Assembly: GCF_027943255.1 (NCBI RefSeq)
Contig: NC_072892.1
Coordinates: 22,281,792-22,345,791, forward strand
Length of the DNA: 64,000 nucleotides
Reading direction: 5' to 3'
Source: Anastrepha obliqua
Taxonomy: Eukaryota > Arthropoda > Insecta > Diptera > Tephritidae
Position numbers and translations under genes: made by a program. Under the pieces are notes generated by a model. The model did no database searches. It was not told where the DNA came from and was given only the letters and a program-made list of their open reading frames with translations. Below, piece by piece: positions 10,096 through 22,209 of the stretch (position 1 is its first letter; each line of letters begins with the position of its first letter).

Positions 10096-10410
10096 TTTTT
10101 GTTATTTTTTTTACGACGGTTGGGGACATTTATGTTTTTAATTTTGCACGAATATTGATTATTGCTTCCTTTTAAGTGAAGAGGACGCTAATAGCTAGAA
10201 ATACACCCACCACGTGTTGAGAAAATTTAAAGTAAAAATCCGTGGCCGCGCGTTTTTGTGAAAGCTAGAAGTAAAAATTCATAATAAATTCAATAACGCA
10301 ATTTATGGTTTGATTTTTGTGCAAATTTAGTTCTTGTGGTGTGTTTGATACACAGTGGTTGCTTTCTCGCTTAAATTTCGATTATTTTACGAATATTTCT
10401 TATAATCAGT

Positions 10411-11667
10411 GGTGGTTAGCAACAATAACCACCGTGACGTAAGTGTACCTAGAATTTGCTTTTTTATACGACCTGATTCAGGACCTGATTGTGAAGCCAG
10501 TTCCGATGAGGATGAAAATTTAGACACGCCTGAGTGGCCAGTGTCAAAATCGATATTGGATGTGTGTGGGGCAGATGTACAGAATATCCATGAAGAGCTA
10601 TTCATATCATACCATTATCAAACTTTGTAAGTCAGAATAATAATGTTAGCTCTACTATCTTGCAGCCTCCTAAATGGAAAGAACCTTCTCTATGGATATA
10701 CCTGGCGAGTTTGTTGAGAGTGTGGGCTTAGCTGATCATATAATCAGCTTGGAAGATGTAACACCATTCCGATTGTTTCGCATGTTTTGAACAGAGAACT
10801 TGGTTGAGGTCATAAGCTTTCAAACTAACCTATACGCAACACAAGAAGGTAAACCTTTTTCTCCTACCAGTTCTTCTGAAATACAAACTTTCTTGGCCAT
10901 AAATATGGTGATAGGTATAAAAAGCTACCGACAAAGATTACTGGTCTTCTGCTCCTGATTTACGTGACTCCTACATTTCCTCTTGTATGCCCCTAAATCG
11001 CTTCAGCTGACTTCTTGGATGCTTGCATCTGAATGACAATAATCTCATGTCTGCTAGAAAGCATCTAGACTATGATAAGTTATGTAAAGTCCGTCCTATG
11101 CTTGAAATTCTTCGCCGCAACTTCAGAAATAATTATAAACCATCCGCTGTAAAGAAATACAATAGCAATATGAACTTCGTTGATAAATTCGATCAATTAA
11201 AAGCGTGTTACTCCATCGACGGAAAATCCCAAAAGTGGTGGCACCGAATTTTTTTTCATTTCTTGGATTGCTGCGTTATCAATAGCTATATAGCTAACAA
11301 AGAGCTTCAGATTAACAGACCTCATTTGGATGAGATGACATTGAAGGACTTTCGCCGCTCAATTTATCAGGGGCTGTTAGCAGCTTGCTACGTAAACAAG
11401 CGAGCGTAAACAAATTCCGCGATCAGCAATGGTTCAAGCCCAAGATCTCCTGTACCAGTTGCTATAAAACGGTATAAGCCTAGCGTGCCTGCTGAAATCC
11501 GCCATGAGAGTAATCGACACCAACCGCTTAGAGGCACACCTAGAAGATGCGCCTTTTGCAGTACCAAAAGCGTCCCTGTCCGCACAGTATGGCAATACAG
11601 AACATGCCACGTCCCACTTTGCCTCCGAAAAGGAAAGACATGTTTTTCAGATTTTCACAAGAAATAA
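10411..11667 (+). pseudogene. piggyBac-like transposase remnant
   Basis: An acidic N-terminal segment (SSDEDENLDTPEWP, around 10500) is followed by broken text with piggyBac-type words (PPKWKEPSLW; SSEIQTFL in a shifted frame; a decayed WSAPDLRDSYISS). A long open block then runs 11023-11409: HLNDNN..., KVRPMLEILRRNF, then NFVDKFDQLKACYSIDGKSQKWW. The joint within this block skips much of the catalytic domain, showing an internal deletion. After a frameshift near 11405 comes the C-terminal Cys-rich (PHD/RING-like) domain RRCAFC...CRTCHVPLCLRKGKTCF typical of the piggyBac zinc-ribbon, ending at 11667. Not functional. Confidence 0.75.
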
Positions 11668-11989
11668 TTATTTGTAAATTTATTACCAAATTTTGTATTG
11701 TCTTTTTTCTAAAAATAAATAAAAAAGTGAAGTAATTGAGTGCATTAGTTTTAATAAATTTTTGTACCCTTCAGTCATGGTGGTTACTGGTGGTGACCAC
11801 CTTGTTTCTCAAAAACCTAACGATAAATATTATTTTTTTTTTGCATTCGTGTGATACTTGTAAGTTAAGGAGAAAATTAAAAACAAAAAACATTTTTTTT
11901 TTGCATAAATTGTTAGCATAACTACTCAAGAAAATGTGGTAAAAATTTTAAAGCGAAATTAGCTTTATTCCCGATTTTTTGTGCACTTA

Positions 11990-12561
11990 AGTGAGCGGCC
12001 GTCGGTTCGGCCCCGTAGCGCTTACGATACGATGCTTTATTTCAAACGCGTTTTTCTCGAAACGACTTTTTTTGATACGGTGCAAACGATTTCTCGAAGA
12101 CTAATTAACCGATTTTAATTTACTTTTTTTCAAAATTTTTGTTATCGCATTGGCTATCGTTGTACGAAGCCGATTTTCAAAATTTTGGGCCTGTTGAAAA
12201 TCAAAAAAATAGTGAAAAACACATCTCGAAATTCAAATCACCACCATTTTGTCAAAACAAAAAAACGACTACGTACAACGTTAGCCACTATAGAGTAGAT
12301 TAATAAAAGTTTTGGGTTTTTGATTTCATTGCTGTATCGCTGCCACCAGATAACGTCAGTTTGTTTTTAACTCGTTACGTTTATTTAAATAAATTTGTCA
12401 ATTTTCAATATTTCTTAATCAAAAATTACATCAACATAGTTTAATATAATACATATGTAATAAATTGCTTTTGTCCGATCCTCGAATAATCATTCCTACT
12501 TACAAAAAACTTCCCAAAAATCGACTATTTTTTGATCCCCCACAGTGGCGTTCCCCCTTAA
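11990..12561 (-). mobile_element. Half of a TTAA/GGGG-end MITE
   Basis: Read on the minus strand this starts TTAA (12561-12558) then GGGGGAACGCCACTG and soon CGATTTTTGGGAAG, similar in layout to the intact MITE at 51119-51791. Both contain a CGTTTTTCTCGAAAC block. The other TIR is missing. Non-coding. Confidence 0.35.
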
Positions 12562-15500
12562 ATACGCTTTACGCTAGTTATAGTTCTTTGAGCCGATTCC
12601 GGTTGATCTGATCTTCATAGAAGAGATCACTTCATTCCTTTCCTTTGTTTTCGCACTTGGAATTTTTCAAGGAACCGTTGATTGTCTTTACATTTTGGAA
12701 TTGTAATATTCCTAAAAAAGCCCTTTGATTTTGTTATACCTTTTTGGGTGGCAATGATGAAACAAATTACATTTCGAGCGTTTTTCTAAATCACTAATTC
12801 GATCAATCTCGATTTTCCACTTTTCTGTCGAAGTCATTTTTGTGAATAATCCAAATTCAAAATTTCTTAATTTATGCCGTTAAAATGCTACTTTTTTCAC
12901 TTTCTGATAGTCTATAAGAACATTTCGTTTATAGAATAACTACAAACAAATAATTTAAATGTTCAATTCCACGAAGTATTTTTGTTGGTCGTACATAGAC
13001 CATATAATACGCAATGATAGCACTACTTAACACAATGGAAATCAGCTAACCAGTACCTTGTAAGTCAACGCTATATTGCTTACTTTCCTCACCTTTCCCT
13101 CTCCTTCTTTAAACTTTGTTATTTCGAACTTTTGCAATTTCTAAGCGAACATTTTAAATACATAATTGTTTGCTAAAAGTTAAATAAAATAAATGTTTAT
13201 TTACACTGCAAGAGCAAAAAATAAATTTTTCGCATGTCTACTGGATGCATACGCACATACATATACACAATTATAAATACATTTAGTCGACTTGATTAAC
13301 CACATTTTCTCCGCAGGTTTTTCTTTTCGTAACAGTGCCTATACAAATACAAATTCCAATCTAATTTTTTGTATTGCCATAAAAACGTGAATAATTTCCC
13401 TTCGCGCTGCTGCATACTATTAAAACAACAATTTTAAGATATTTCTGCTCCCATACATACAGAAGTGGGCAACTAAACAGAAACAAAACTTCATAATGTG
13501 GATTTGGTGCTATTAGAGTTTACTTTGAACACTTGAGGCGCAAAATTTCCACATATTCGCCGGTTATCTGTCAGGACGCGCCAAGTCAACACGCTTCCTT
13601 CTTACTCTGTAGTCGTTAAACACCACTTTTTCTCTTCCTTAAAAGTGCGCTTGATATTGAAACTACAACTTTATTTAATATTTCATTCGACTTATAGCAG
13701 TCGATCAACTTATAACGTGGATCAACTTTGACATCCGCACACAACTCGATACGTGAATACTGATGTTTTTTGTGCAACAATCACAGCAGGTAGCAATTTT
13801 CCTTGAAAATGTTCAGCTTTACTGAACCCAGTAATTGGTGTTCTTTAAATAGACTGCACAATTCAAGTATGTTCACTTGTCTACCAAAATTTGCATTAGC
13901 AAGATATTTATGTCCACAAAAATACACCTAAGATATTACTAATTTTAATTCGCATTAAAACAGGAAAGTACAACTCTTTACAAGAGAAAAAATTATATAA
14001 AAAAAGTTATAAAATTTAATATTGACTCTATTTAGTTTTCTACATCTGTACGTAAATTTGTGTACCATTGCACTTGAGAGCAAACGTTGTTTAGATAACC
14101 ATGTATTTTTTCTTTCTTTCTTCTTGCCGTATGTTGTGGAAGTGTAGTAGGAGCAGCGGCAATTTTTTTTTTTTTGGAAGGTTGCCAAATAATGTAAATG
14201 AAAGCATTTTGCTGCGAGTACATTTGGATTTTCAGCACATTTTCAGAAATATTAATAACTCAGCAAGTAATTAGAGATTGAGTAATAAGTAATTTCTTCA
14301 CATCTTAAATGGAAATTTCGTAATGTATTTCAGTGGCATGAATTATGAGTGAACTCAATATTTATAAAATGCATTCTTAAGTATGCAGGATTATGTTTCT
14401 TGCATGCAGTTGAGTTAACTTATTAGAGTTCAACATACTTACAGGCATATTAAAACTTCAGTAATTACATGCTATTAAATAATAGCTAACTGAGAAAAGC
14501 GTATATATATCTTTACAACAATTAAGTTTTACAGTGAATAAAGTCATCAGTAAAAGATAATTGATTCTAACATAAAGCAAAGCACTACCTATAATAGTAT
14601 GATTCCTAATTACTAGTCTAACAAACACTTGAAGTATAATAGTATTGTGTTGAATAAATAAGTCTTCTGACTTTCCCATATAATCTAGTGGCAAGGATAT
14701 CCTTCTTCATATACGTCCATTTGTATGTATTTTAATACCTAACACACCTTTTCACTTTCTTTCACCTTCGCTTTAACATCTCAACAATTCTAAACTACAA
14801 CACAATAGCAAAATTTAATTTTAATCATCTTTTGCCGATTAGGCAATCGGTTTTATTACTGGTCTCAGGCCAGTTGTCTGGCGCCTTAATAATTCAGCTG
14901 CAGACAGCCTCCAAAGGAAGCGAGAAGTGCACATGTGAACTATTTTTTTTCATCTGTACATTTATTATTAGCTTCTAGAAAAAATAAAAAAAAAACATTT
15001 AATTTTTGATTTGCCCAAATAAACAACAAATGCTTCATAATTTTCCAGAACTCTCATTGATGAGAGTTTAAAACGGCATTTTCGACAACCAACGAGCATG
15101 AGATTTGGAGAGAGCGGGCATATTTCGGTGTGAGCGGTAAACGAAATACCAGAAGTAAGAAAATCCAAAACATTTGACAACACTCCACCTCCGCCAACTG
15201 CCCTCATCTTTGCTAACAGACTTCGAGCAGTATGTTGTTACATCGACTGTCATTGCTTCTGCCGCTGCCGCTGTCGCCGTCGCTGTCACCATCGCTATTA
15301 TCTTGCTGACCAGAAGACACGAGACGAGCCGGACAGAAGCGCTAGCCGCTGTTACTAAAAATGTGGTGAGCGAATAAGCGCACAATTGTGACGAAAAGGT
15401 GAATAGGGGATATAACAACTAAGGCCACTTTAATGTTGACTGCGGCGCCAACATCTACCACAAACGTCATTTTGCTTCTTTTGCACATTATTTTTCTAAT

Positions 15501-17175
15501 AGTTTTTTGCGTCTGCTGTTTAAACGTGTTACTTCTCAATTTGTCTTATTTTGTGGCATTGTGTGTATGTGGGTCTTTAGTGGTAATTTGTTAGTCCTTA
15601 TGTGCATGATTAAATTCCTCAAGAAGTGATGATGCGCTTCCAGGAGTATTTACCTTAGAATAATTTTTAGGAATCGTATTTTCGCCTCTTTCTGAATATC
15701 AATACACTTTGTTTTGTTTATTTTCTGCTGCGAGTTGTACGATGCTCGGCTCACAGGCTCGTTGTTATATTTTTTTCTATTCTCTTTACTTCGCTCTTCT
15801 TTAGCGAATTTCACTCACTAACCACTTCACTATATCGCCGTTTGCAATTATTTATGAAATTTATTTAATGGTATCTACTTTATCAATTGTGAACACACAC
15901 TTTAAACTAATACCTCTAAAAATTTACCTCCAATGACACTATTATGTTAATACACTCCCGTATTCTTTATTAATATTTCTTCACAAATTTTTCATACATC
16001 GAATTTTCGAATTTAACAAGCAACAACCATCAATAAGAAATTACTTTGTATTTACTTCTCGTTATATGTTGTTGCTTGATTTCAATCACAATTTCACCCA
16101 CTGCTGCTTTAACAATTTGCAAGAGGCTCACACTCACTCAATGCAATTAATTAATAAAATCAAACTCAAATTGAACGTGTGTGTAGAGCGAGAAAATCAC
16201 AGCAACGCGTTGAAAATTTCGTACACCTTAAACATGTGCCTGAATATGCGAGCACGATGGCGTTTACAGAGCGACTGACTGTAATTTTGACATACATTTC
16301 TCCATCGAAAACTTGTTTTACCTCACTTGTTTCGCGATGTCTCAAACTCTGCTGTTATGCTGCCTTTACGCTGTTTATTCTTGTTGGTTTTTATACAGTG
16401 CTGCGCCGCTAGCAGCTGTACATTTATGTTCGTTTGAATATGTGCAATTCGTGTTTTTCGCCATGTGTTGGTTACGTCGTTGGAGCACTTTTGAGGGGGC
16501 GCGACAAGGTAACAGAGTTCTGAAATGTTTTTGCAAATAACATGAGCGCAGCTGAATTCGCCTTAACATATGACAATTGGAATTGTAACAAAAACAAATG
16601 CGCACGGTTGTATTTTGAGGGTATTTTATAATACAGAAAGCCTTCCAAAAACCGCTACTTTATTTTTCGCGATTTTGACAACCAGTTGACGTCACCATAA
16701 ATTGGGAATATTGTGATTTTTAAATAAAACAAACTAAAATAATTAAGTGCCGCGTGTTAAATTGTGAAAGCAAGTGGATTTTTTTCGCGTTTTTTTTTTG
16801 CCGATGAGACTGAATTGAGAAAGTGTGTATTATTTCTTTTCTTTGACTGTTTCTATTGTTTTCCCTTACTTTTCCTCTTCACAAATTAGTAATTTCTCTT
16901 CCTTTTGTTTGTATGTTCGCAGCGTTAACGTCACAGCGAATTCGGAGAGCGCAATCTTATATTCCATTATTCTTGACTTAGCAAGCGCAATTGAAGCAAT
17001 GGAGAATATATTCAAAATATATCATACATTTTTCAGTTGTTTGAATTAAGTTCAACTTTCTTTTTATGTGGCCCTAGAAAACAGTATAAGTTTCCTCAAA
17101 TATGCTTAACTTCTACTTAATTGACGCCGCAACCGCCTGAGCGATTTTGACCCAATCCAGCAAAGTGAAGCCAAG
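12562..17175. other. 4.6-kb stretch without a recognisable gene
   Basis: AT-rich sequence with scattered ATACATAC-like runs. Candidate frames exist around 15068-15418 (−), 15174-15377 (+) and 16066-16540 (+), but they are short, overlapping and without known domains. The 15240-15330 segment is unusually GC-rich (Ala/Val-rich or Thr/Ala-rich in translation) and could be part of an untranslated exon or a control region. No splice-bounded exon could be defended. Confidence 0.35.
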
Positions 17176-17177
17176 TA

Positions 17178-18105
17178 AAGGGTGTTTTTTTAGAGGTTAG
17201 GTTTTCAAGTTGGCACTACTTTTTTCGTAGATGGTCTTTTTGACAGCTGTCACTTGATTTATGCTCAGTTTGCTTTGCCATGTCATAATGAATAGACTTA
17301 CACCTGAATAACGTTTGCAAATCGTACAAATTTATTACGAAAATAATGGTTCGGTTCGCGCTGTTCGAAAATAATGCGTTTTGTTCAGCGATGAAACTCA
17401 CTTTTGGTTGAATGGGTATGTCAATAAGCAAAATTGTCGCATTTGGAGTGAACATAATCCACAAGCCATTGCTGAGACGCCGTTACATCCTCAAAAAGTC
17501 ACTGTTTGGTGTGCTCTATGGGCAGAGGGAATCATTGGTCCATATTTCTTTAAAAATGAAGCCGGCCATAATGTTACAGTCAATGGAGAGCGCTATAGAG
17601 CCATGATTAATGACTTTTTCGTGCCTGAATTGGACGATGTTGATGTGGACGACCTTTGGTTCCAACAAGACGGCGCTACATGCCATACAGCCAACGCAAC
17701 AATCGATTTATTGAAGGAAACTTTTGGTGAGCGCATTATCTCGCGCCGTGGACCTGTGGCGTGGCCTCCAAGATCGTGCGATATAACACCGCTGGACTAT
17801 TTCTTGTGGGGCTATATGAAGTCGCTTGTCTACGCAGATAAGCCCGAGACGATTGACGTCTTGGAAGAGAATATTCGGCGCGTTATTGCTGACATACGGT
17901 CCCAATTGCTGCAAAAAGTGGTCGAAAATTGGGCCTCTCGGCTGGAATTTATTCGAGCCAGCCGCGGCGGCCACTTGCTCGAAATCATTTTTAAAACATA
18001 ATGGCAAACCCTTATCTTTATAATAAGGCTAAATTCTTGGTCATAACATTAAATTATATACGTTTTATTTCATCTTGAAAACCTAACCTCTAAAAAAACA
18101 CCCTT
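17178..18105 (+). mobile_element. rosa-type (DD41D) mariner, internally deleted, both TIRs present
   Basis: TA target duplications (17176-17177, 18106-18107) flank TIRs of about 30 bp that begin AAGGGTGTTTTTTTAGAGGT and mirror each other almost perfectly. The 928-bp length is short of an autonomous mariner (about 1.2-1.3 kb): a deletion joins the first helix-turn-helix codons to the catalytic core near 17370. The close TIR match suggests the deletion derivative moved fairly recently. Confidence 0.85.
17288..18001 (+). pseudogene. DD41D mariner transposase, N-terminus mostly deleted
   Basis: The original start (MNRLTPE, 17288) is followed by a stop and, after a deletion, by an uninterrupted catalytic region to 18001. 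Visible motifs: first Asp in [20 protein letters not shown], second in [12 protein letters not shown], third in CDITPLDYFLWGYMK. I count 41 residues between the second and third Asp, the spacing described for the rosa group. The last residues are RGGHLLEIIFKT. All three catalytic residues are intact in the remaining 206-codon frame, but the DNA-binding region is lost. Confidence 0.85.
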
Positions 18106-18109
18106 TATT

Positions 18110-19390
18110 TTCCAGCTTGAACCTTTCTTCCCATCAGCAGCAGTTACTGCATTTAACACTTTATTTCCTTCACACAATCTAAATAACATGACTTTGTTGT
18201 TATTGTCATTATACGGCGTAATTTGTTTGAGGTTTCTTCGCATAACCAATAGGATATGATTAAAAAGGGATTTTATTTCTCAATTTCCGATTTAGTTAAA
18301 AGTATCAATTATTGGAAAGCCCATTCTTTTTTTGAAATATTATTAAGTCTTATTGCTGGTTCTCAAGTTCTCTATATTTCTTGCAGAGTTCGAAAAATGT
18401 TTCTCAAAGTCACATTCAAGAAAACCCTTTTAGTATTAGATGACTCGAAGAAGTTTTTCGCAATACCGACCGAGTTGGTAATATATTTGCCTTCTTGTAG
18501 AGAGTAAATTGTAATAGAGATTCTTCAGGGTACACGTCAAGAGTTTTTAAAAATATACCTATGCTACTTATTCCCATAAAAACGGACGGGTTGATAAAGA
18601 TTTCCATTCTAATCCGTTACAAATAATATTCATTTCATGCTATTCTTCAACACCAAGCCCAATTGCAAGGTCATTGTAATGATTTGACAAATGACAACAG
18701 CAGATGTACTGCATACATTTCATAGATTACTCCAGTTAACTCGGTTACGTTTTTCCTCCAGTAAAAATTAGCCAGTGACAAAATTTCCAAGAATTTGCAG
18801 GCATTCAAAAAAAAAAAATAAATAAAAAATTACACCAGTTCATTTGTTTTTCTTTTGTGCTTTCGTAGGCTACATTAGGATGTCAGCACAAAATGAATTG
18901 ATAAAAAGCCGTTACTTACGCACAATCATCGTATGGTTCTAGCTGCAACAGCAAGTCGGCTGTTGAACGTAGTTCGTCCTGTTCTTTTGCTTCCCTGCCT
19001 TATTTTGTCGTTAAATTCTAATGTAGAAAACTTTATGCTGATCTAATGACTTTTGGTCTATCTCCTTTACTGAATTCACATTGATCACGAGAATGCACGA
19101 CTTGGAAAACTTGTAGGAGCAATCAACAAACGTCCAAATACAAGAAGGCGCAGTTGTCGATCCGTTTCACTAACAAAACTCGACTGAAGCACCCAAAATC
19201 CAATTGGAACTAATTTGAATCAGTTTAGATTCTTTACGTGTTCTTTGGCGATATATTCATTTAAGCTAGAAAATAGAGAACTTTCTTCTAAACTACCTTT
19301 TATCACAGCTTTCTAAATATTAAACATTTAATTTGTTTATTTCATTAGGATATTGTTCTTAATCCGAAATCCATGGAAGTAACAATTTTG
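18110..19390. other. Non-coding stretch with weak similarity to repeat family D
   Basis: Mostly featureless. The segment 18866-18975 shares ordered words with 24105-24205 (TACATTAGNAT, GTCAGCACAAAATGAAT versus CCAGCATAAAATGAAAT, GTAAGCTTCTAGATCCAACTG versus GTATGGTTCTAGCTGCAACAG), so it is probably a diverged copy of the tail of repeat family D. Confidence 0.35.
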
Positions 19391-19394
19391 CAAG

Positions 19395-19535
19395 TGAAAA
19401 CCTCTGTTGTTGTTGTAGCAGCAGAAGCATTCCCCGTAAATGTACGAGAAATGCTGCTGGAGTGGCAGTTCTTGGCCGGATATAAATCCTCGTCGTTTCG
19501 ATAACGTAGAACCAACTGACGACTGGGAATGAAAT
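19395..19535 (+). repeat. Dispersed fly repeat with GTTGTT/AGCAGC head
   Basis: Begins GTTGTTGTTGTAGCAGCAG and contains an imperfect stem (arms around 19422-19438 and 19443-19458), then CTTGGCCGGATATAAATCC and a GTAGAACCAACTG tail. I recall such AGCAGC-CTTGGCCGGATATAAATC sequences as a common dispersed repeat of higher flies, but cannot name the family safely. Confidence 0.4.
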
Positions 19536-19660
19536 CTCTCAAAATGCCTTTTTTTTTGGTTCGAAAATAACTGAGTGAACTATTCAGAACAACGCACAGA
19601 TATTAATTATTGCTTGAACAATACTGATACCATTTGCAATGCAACACTTATTCGGTCACC

Positions 19661-19682
19661 TCTCTCTCTCTCTCTCTCTCTC
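19661..19682. repeat. (TC)n microsatellite
   Basis: Eleven uninterrupted TC units about 240 bp upstream of the Vps33B start codon. Confidence 0.9.
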
Positions 19683-19923
19683 AAAATGTTTTTTTTTGTT
19701 TTCTTTGTGTGTCGTATTGACAAAACAGCTGTTTCTGACATCGCTTGTATCATCTGAAAACAACACGTCTACAATGTTTTTATTATTACTCTATATTGAG
19801 TCATAATTCGGAAAACTTGTAGAAATCGCATCTAACTATAGTTATGGCCAAGTAATCAGCGAACAAATTATTTTGCTAGAGACGTGTTTTAAAGCAATTG
19901 CCACAGCATCAACTATAAGCATA

Positions 19924-21989
19924 ATGGAGTTCACCCTGGATAAAAGATTGCAGGGGTTCCAACTTATTGCACAAGAAAAATTGCAGGCTATAATTTGTTC
20001 GATACCAGGCAAAAAAGACCTAATTATCGAGCAGACACTCATTAAGCCTTTGGAACATGTTTGTGCTGCCTCCTGGCTAAAACTAAAAGGTATACAACGT
20101 ATTTTCAAATTTGATGCAGAGCATATTATTCCGCGTACAGCTGAACATCAAGTACTTGTGTACATAATACATAGCAAATTGCAAATATTTCAACATGTAC
20201 TGCGGCACATACACCAATTAGAACGACAAGAGCCCACCGACATGGATGCAGCTGTAAAGAATTTTCATATTATTTGTGTGCCCAGCTGTTTTAGTCACTT
20301 CCACAATTTGCTAGAAGAAGAAGGACTATACGGATTGGTACAGCTACATCGTTACAATTGGGATTTCATCTGTCTAGACCAAGGTGTGCTCAGCATGGAA
20401 ATCCCAAATGTGAGTACCTGCCAGATTAGTTTTGAATTAGCTTGAAATTTAACAATAAAGAGAATCATGTACATATGTAGGTATTCGCCACGCTCTTTTT
20501 ACGTAAGGACACATCCTTGTTACCAGCAATAGCACAATCGTTACGCCTGTTGCAAGCTGTGTGCGGACGACCTGAATTAGTGCTCACCTTCGGTGAACAT
20601 TCAGCAAATTTAGTGAAAATGTTACACAAACTTGGCAAACTTGGTAATGACAGCAGCAACAAAGAAGTGCCGTCAGAGTTCAGCACTATGCTCATTATTG
20701 ATCGTGACAAAGATTACGCTTCAAGTTTACTTACGCCCGCTATTTATGCTGGATTACTACTAGAAGTGTTTGGTCGTCGTGCAACTGAAATAGAATTACA
20801 AACGACTTCAAATAAAATTTCACTGCAGAAATTGGCAATTTTCCAACTACCTCGAATTGAGCAACAAAAACAAACTGCAAATCCACCAATCGACAAGTTG
20901 AGGTCTGCCAAACCGCCTAGTATACGCATGAACGTGCTAAGCGATCAAATATATGGCGAAAATCGTTACAAACACTTTGCACAGGCCAGCAGTCAAGTAC
21001 GCGCACAAGCGAAAACCATTGGCTTGGAGGTGCAAAAACTCAACGATATGAAGCTTGATGAGATGCACGACTATGTAGCGCGTAAGCTACCCAAAATTAC
21101 CGAGTTAAAAACGAAGGTAATGCACCATTTAAACGCCAGCGAACAAGTAATAGAGATGCTAGGCGGCAACTTTCGACGCATACAGTCACTTGAGGAAGAC
21201 ATACTCAACAATGTGGCGCGCAAACGTATACTCAGTGAAATCGATGAGCTGCTCACATCCGATGGCCAAAAATACAATACTCTGCGCTTACTTTGCCTCT
21301 TACACATCTGTGCTGGTATAAGTAGTGATGAGGTGATACAATTTGCGCGAAACTATTGCAACTACTTTGGGCAAGAGCACCTAGCCGCTTTCCAACAATT
21401 GGCAATGGCTGGATTATTACCGGTTGCTTGGGAGGAGGAGCGAGCAAACACGCCGGCCAAATTGCTGTCAAATCTACCAATACCAAAATTCCAACAAACC
21501 GAATTTCAAGCAAATGCTAACCGGCTCAGATTAATGGTATCATCTGCTGGTGCTGAGCAGTCGCCCGCGAGCTTGGGAGCAGGAAGTAGTAGTGGTAGTG
21601 GTACTACAGCGAATGGAGCTAGCGGCTGCCCTAGTTATGTGTTCAACAATCTATATATCCCCATTACAGCACAACTGTGTTCCTACTTGCTAAAGGCGCA
21701 ATCCGCAGAAGATTTCGCCACAAAATTGGGTATGGTAGACAAGTTAACGATGCACTTAGCAGATGGCACAGCACTCAATGCAAAGTCTTACGCCAACTCC
21801 GTCAAACTAAACGATTTAAGGGATATCTTCCCGATGCGTAAGCAAAATATCTTTGTTTTCGTACTTGGAGGAGTTACATATGCAGAGATTGGTGCCTGCG
21901 AATTAGTTTCGCGTATTAATGGGTCTCAAATTATTGTGGCCTCAGACACTATTATTACCGGTGGCGATCTCATTGCAGGAGCTTTCTGA
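19924..21989 (+). CDS. Vps33B: Vps33B-like Sec1/Munc18 family protein, two exons (19924-20409, 20481-21989)
   Basis: SM-family proteins bind SNAREs and drive membrane fusion; Vps33B works with a Vps16B partner in late endosomal/recycling trafficking rather than in HOPS. The ATG at 19924 (MEFTLDKRLQGFQL) is the first in frame. The 71-bp intron has donor AAAT|GTGAGT and acceptor ATGTAG|GTA, phase 0, giving 664 aa, near the family's 600-620. Signatures: KKDLIIEQTLIKPLEHVC near the N-terminus, TFGEHSANLVKMLHKLG and STMLIIDRDKDYASSLLTP (domain 2 core), a helical central region, and the C-terminal FVLGGVTYAEIGACEL motif that marks Vps33 proteins. A Ser/Gly run (about residues 525-545) looks like a disordered loop insertion. 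The B paralogue is preferred over A (carnation) from overall text, not alignment. Confidence 0.85.
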
Positions 21990-22092
21990 CACAACTCGAA
22001 TATTTCTAAAAATCTCACTCAAAAGACAAACCACTTACATTTTAAGTTTATTTTACAAATTTGTATAAAACATTTACAATTTTTTTTATGAT

Positions 22093-22098
22093 AATAAA
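22093..22098 (+). promoter_or_regulatory. Polyadenylation signal of Vps33B
   Basis: AATAAA 104 bp after the Vps33B stop, before the converging small gene. Position fits a short 3' UTR. Confidence 0.6.
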
Positions 22099-22209
22099 AT
22101 TATACACTTATTAAAATAACGTGCACATTTAAGAAAATAGTTGTGGACTAACTTGACGTTAACAAAGCGAATTCAAAGAACAACTGTAACGGTAAAATTC
22201 TTGAATCGA

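Larger units (their letters stand above)
10056..11820 (+). mobile_element. Decayed piggyBac-like element
   Basis: The left end is TTAA (10056-10059) followed by CTCTTTCCGTCTC and a palindrome (10073-10095). The right end has a related palindrome (11779-11801) and ends at CTAA (11817-11820), a one-base change from TTAA. At about 1.76 kb it is shorter than typical 2.3-2.5 kb autonomous piggyBacs, and the coding region has lost its central part. A third palindrome copy in inverted orientation (10411-10433) sits in the leader before the coding remnant. Confidence 0.65.

Noticed and set aside
15068..15418. Ala/Thr/Val-rich frames on both strands
   Set aside because: Both strands are open because of a trinucleotide-rich segment; no homology recognised and no splice sites in phase.
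20517..20580. A separate downstream start for the second part of Vps33B
   Set aside because: The acceptor at 20480 and phase-0 junction join it to the first exon; there is no ATG at the alternative position.
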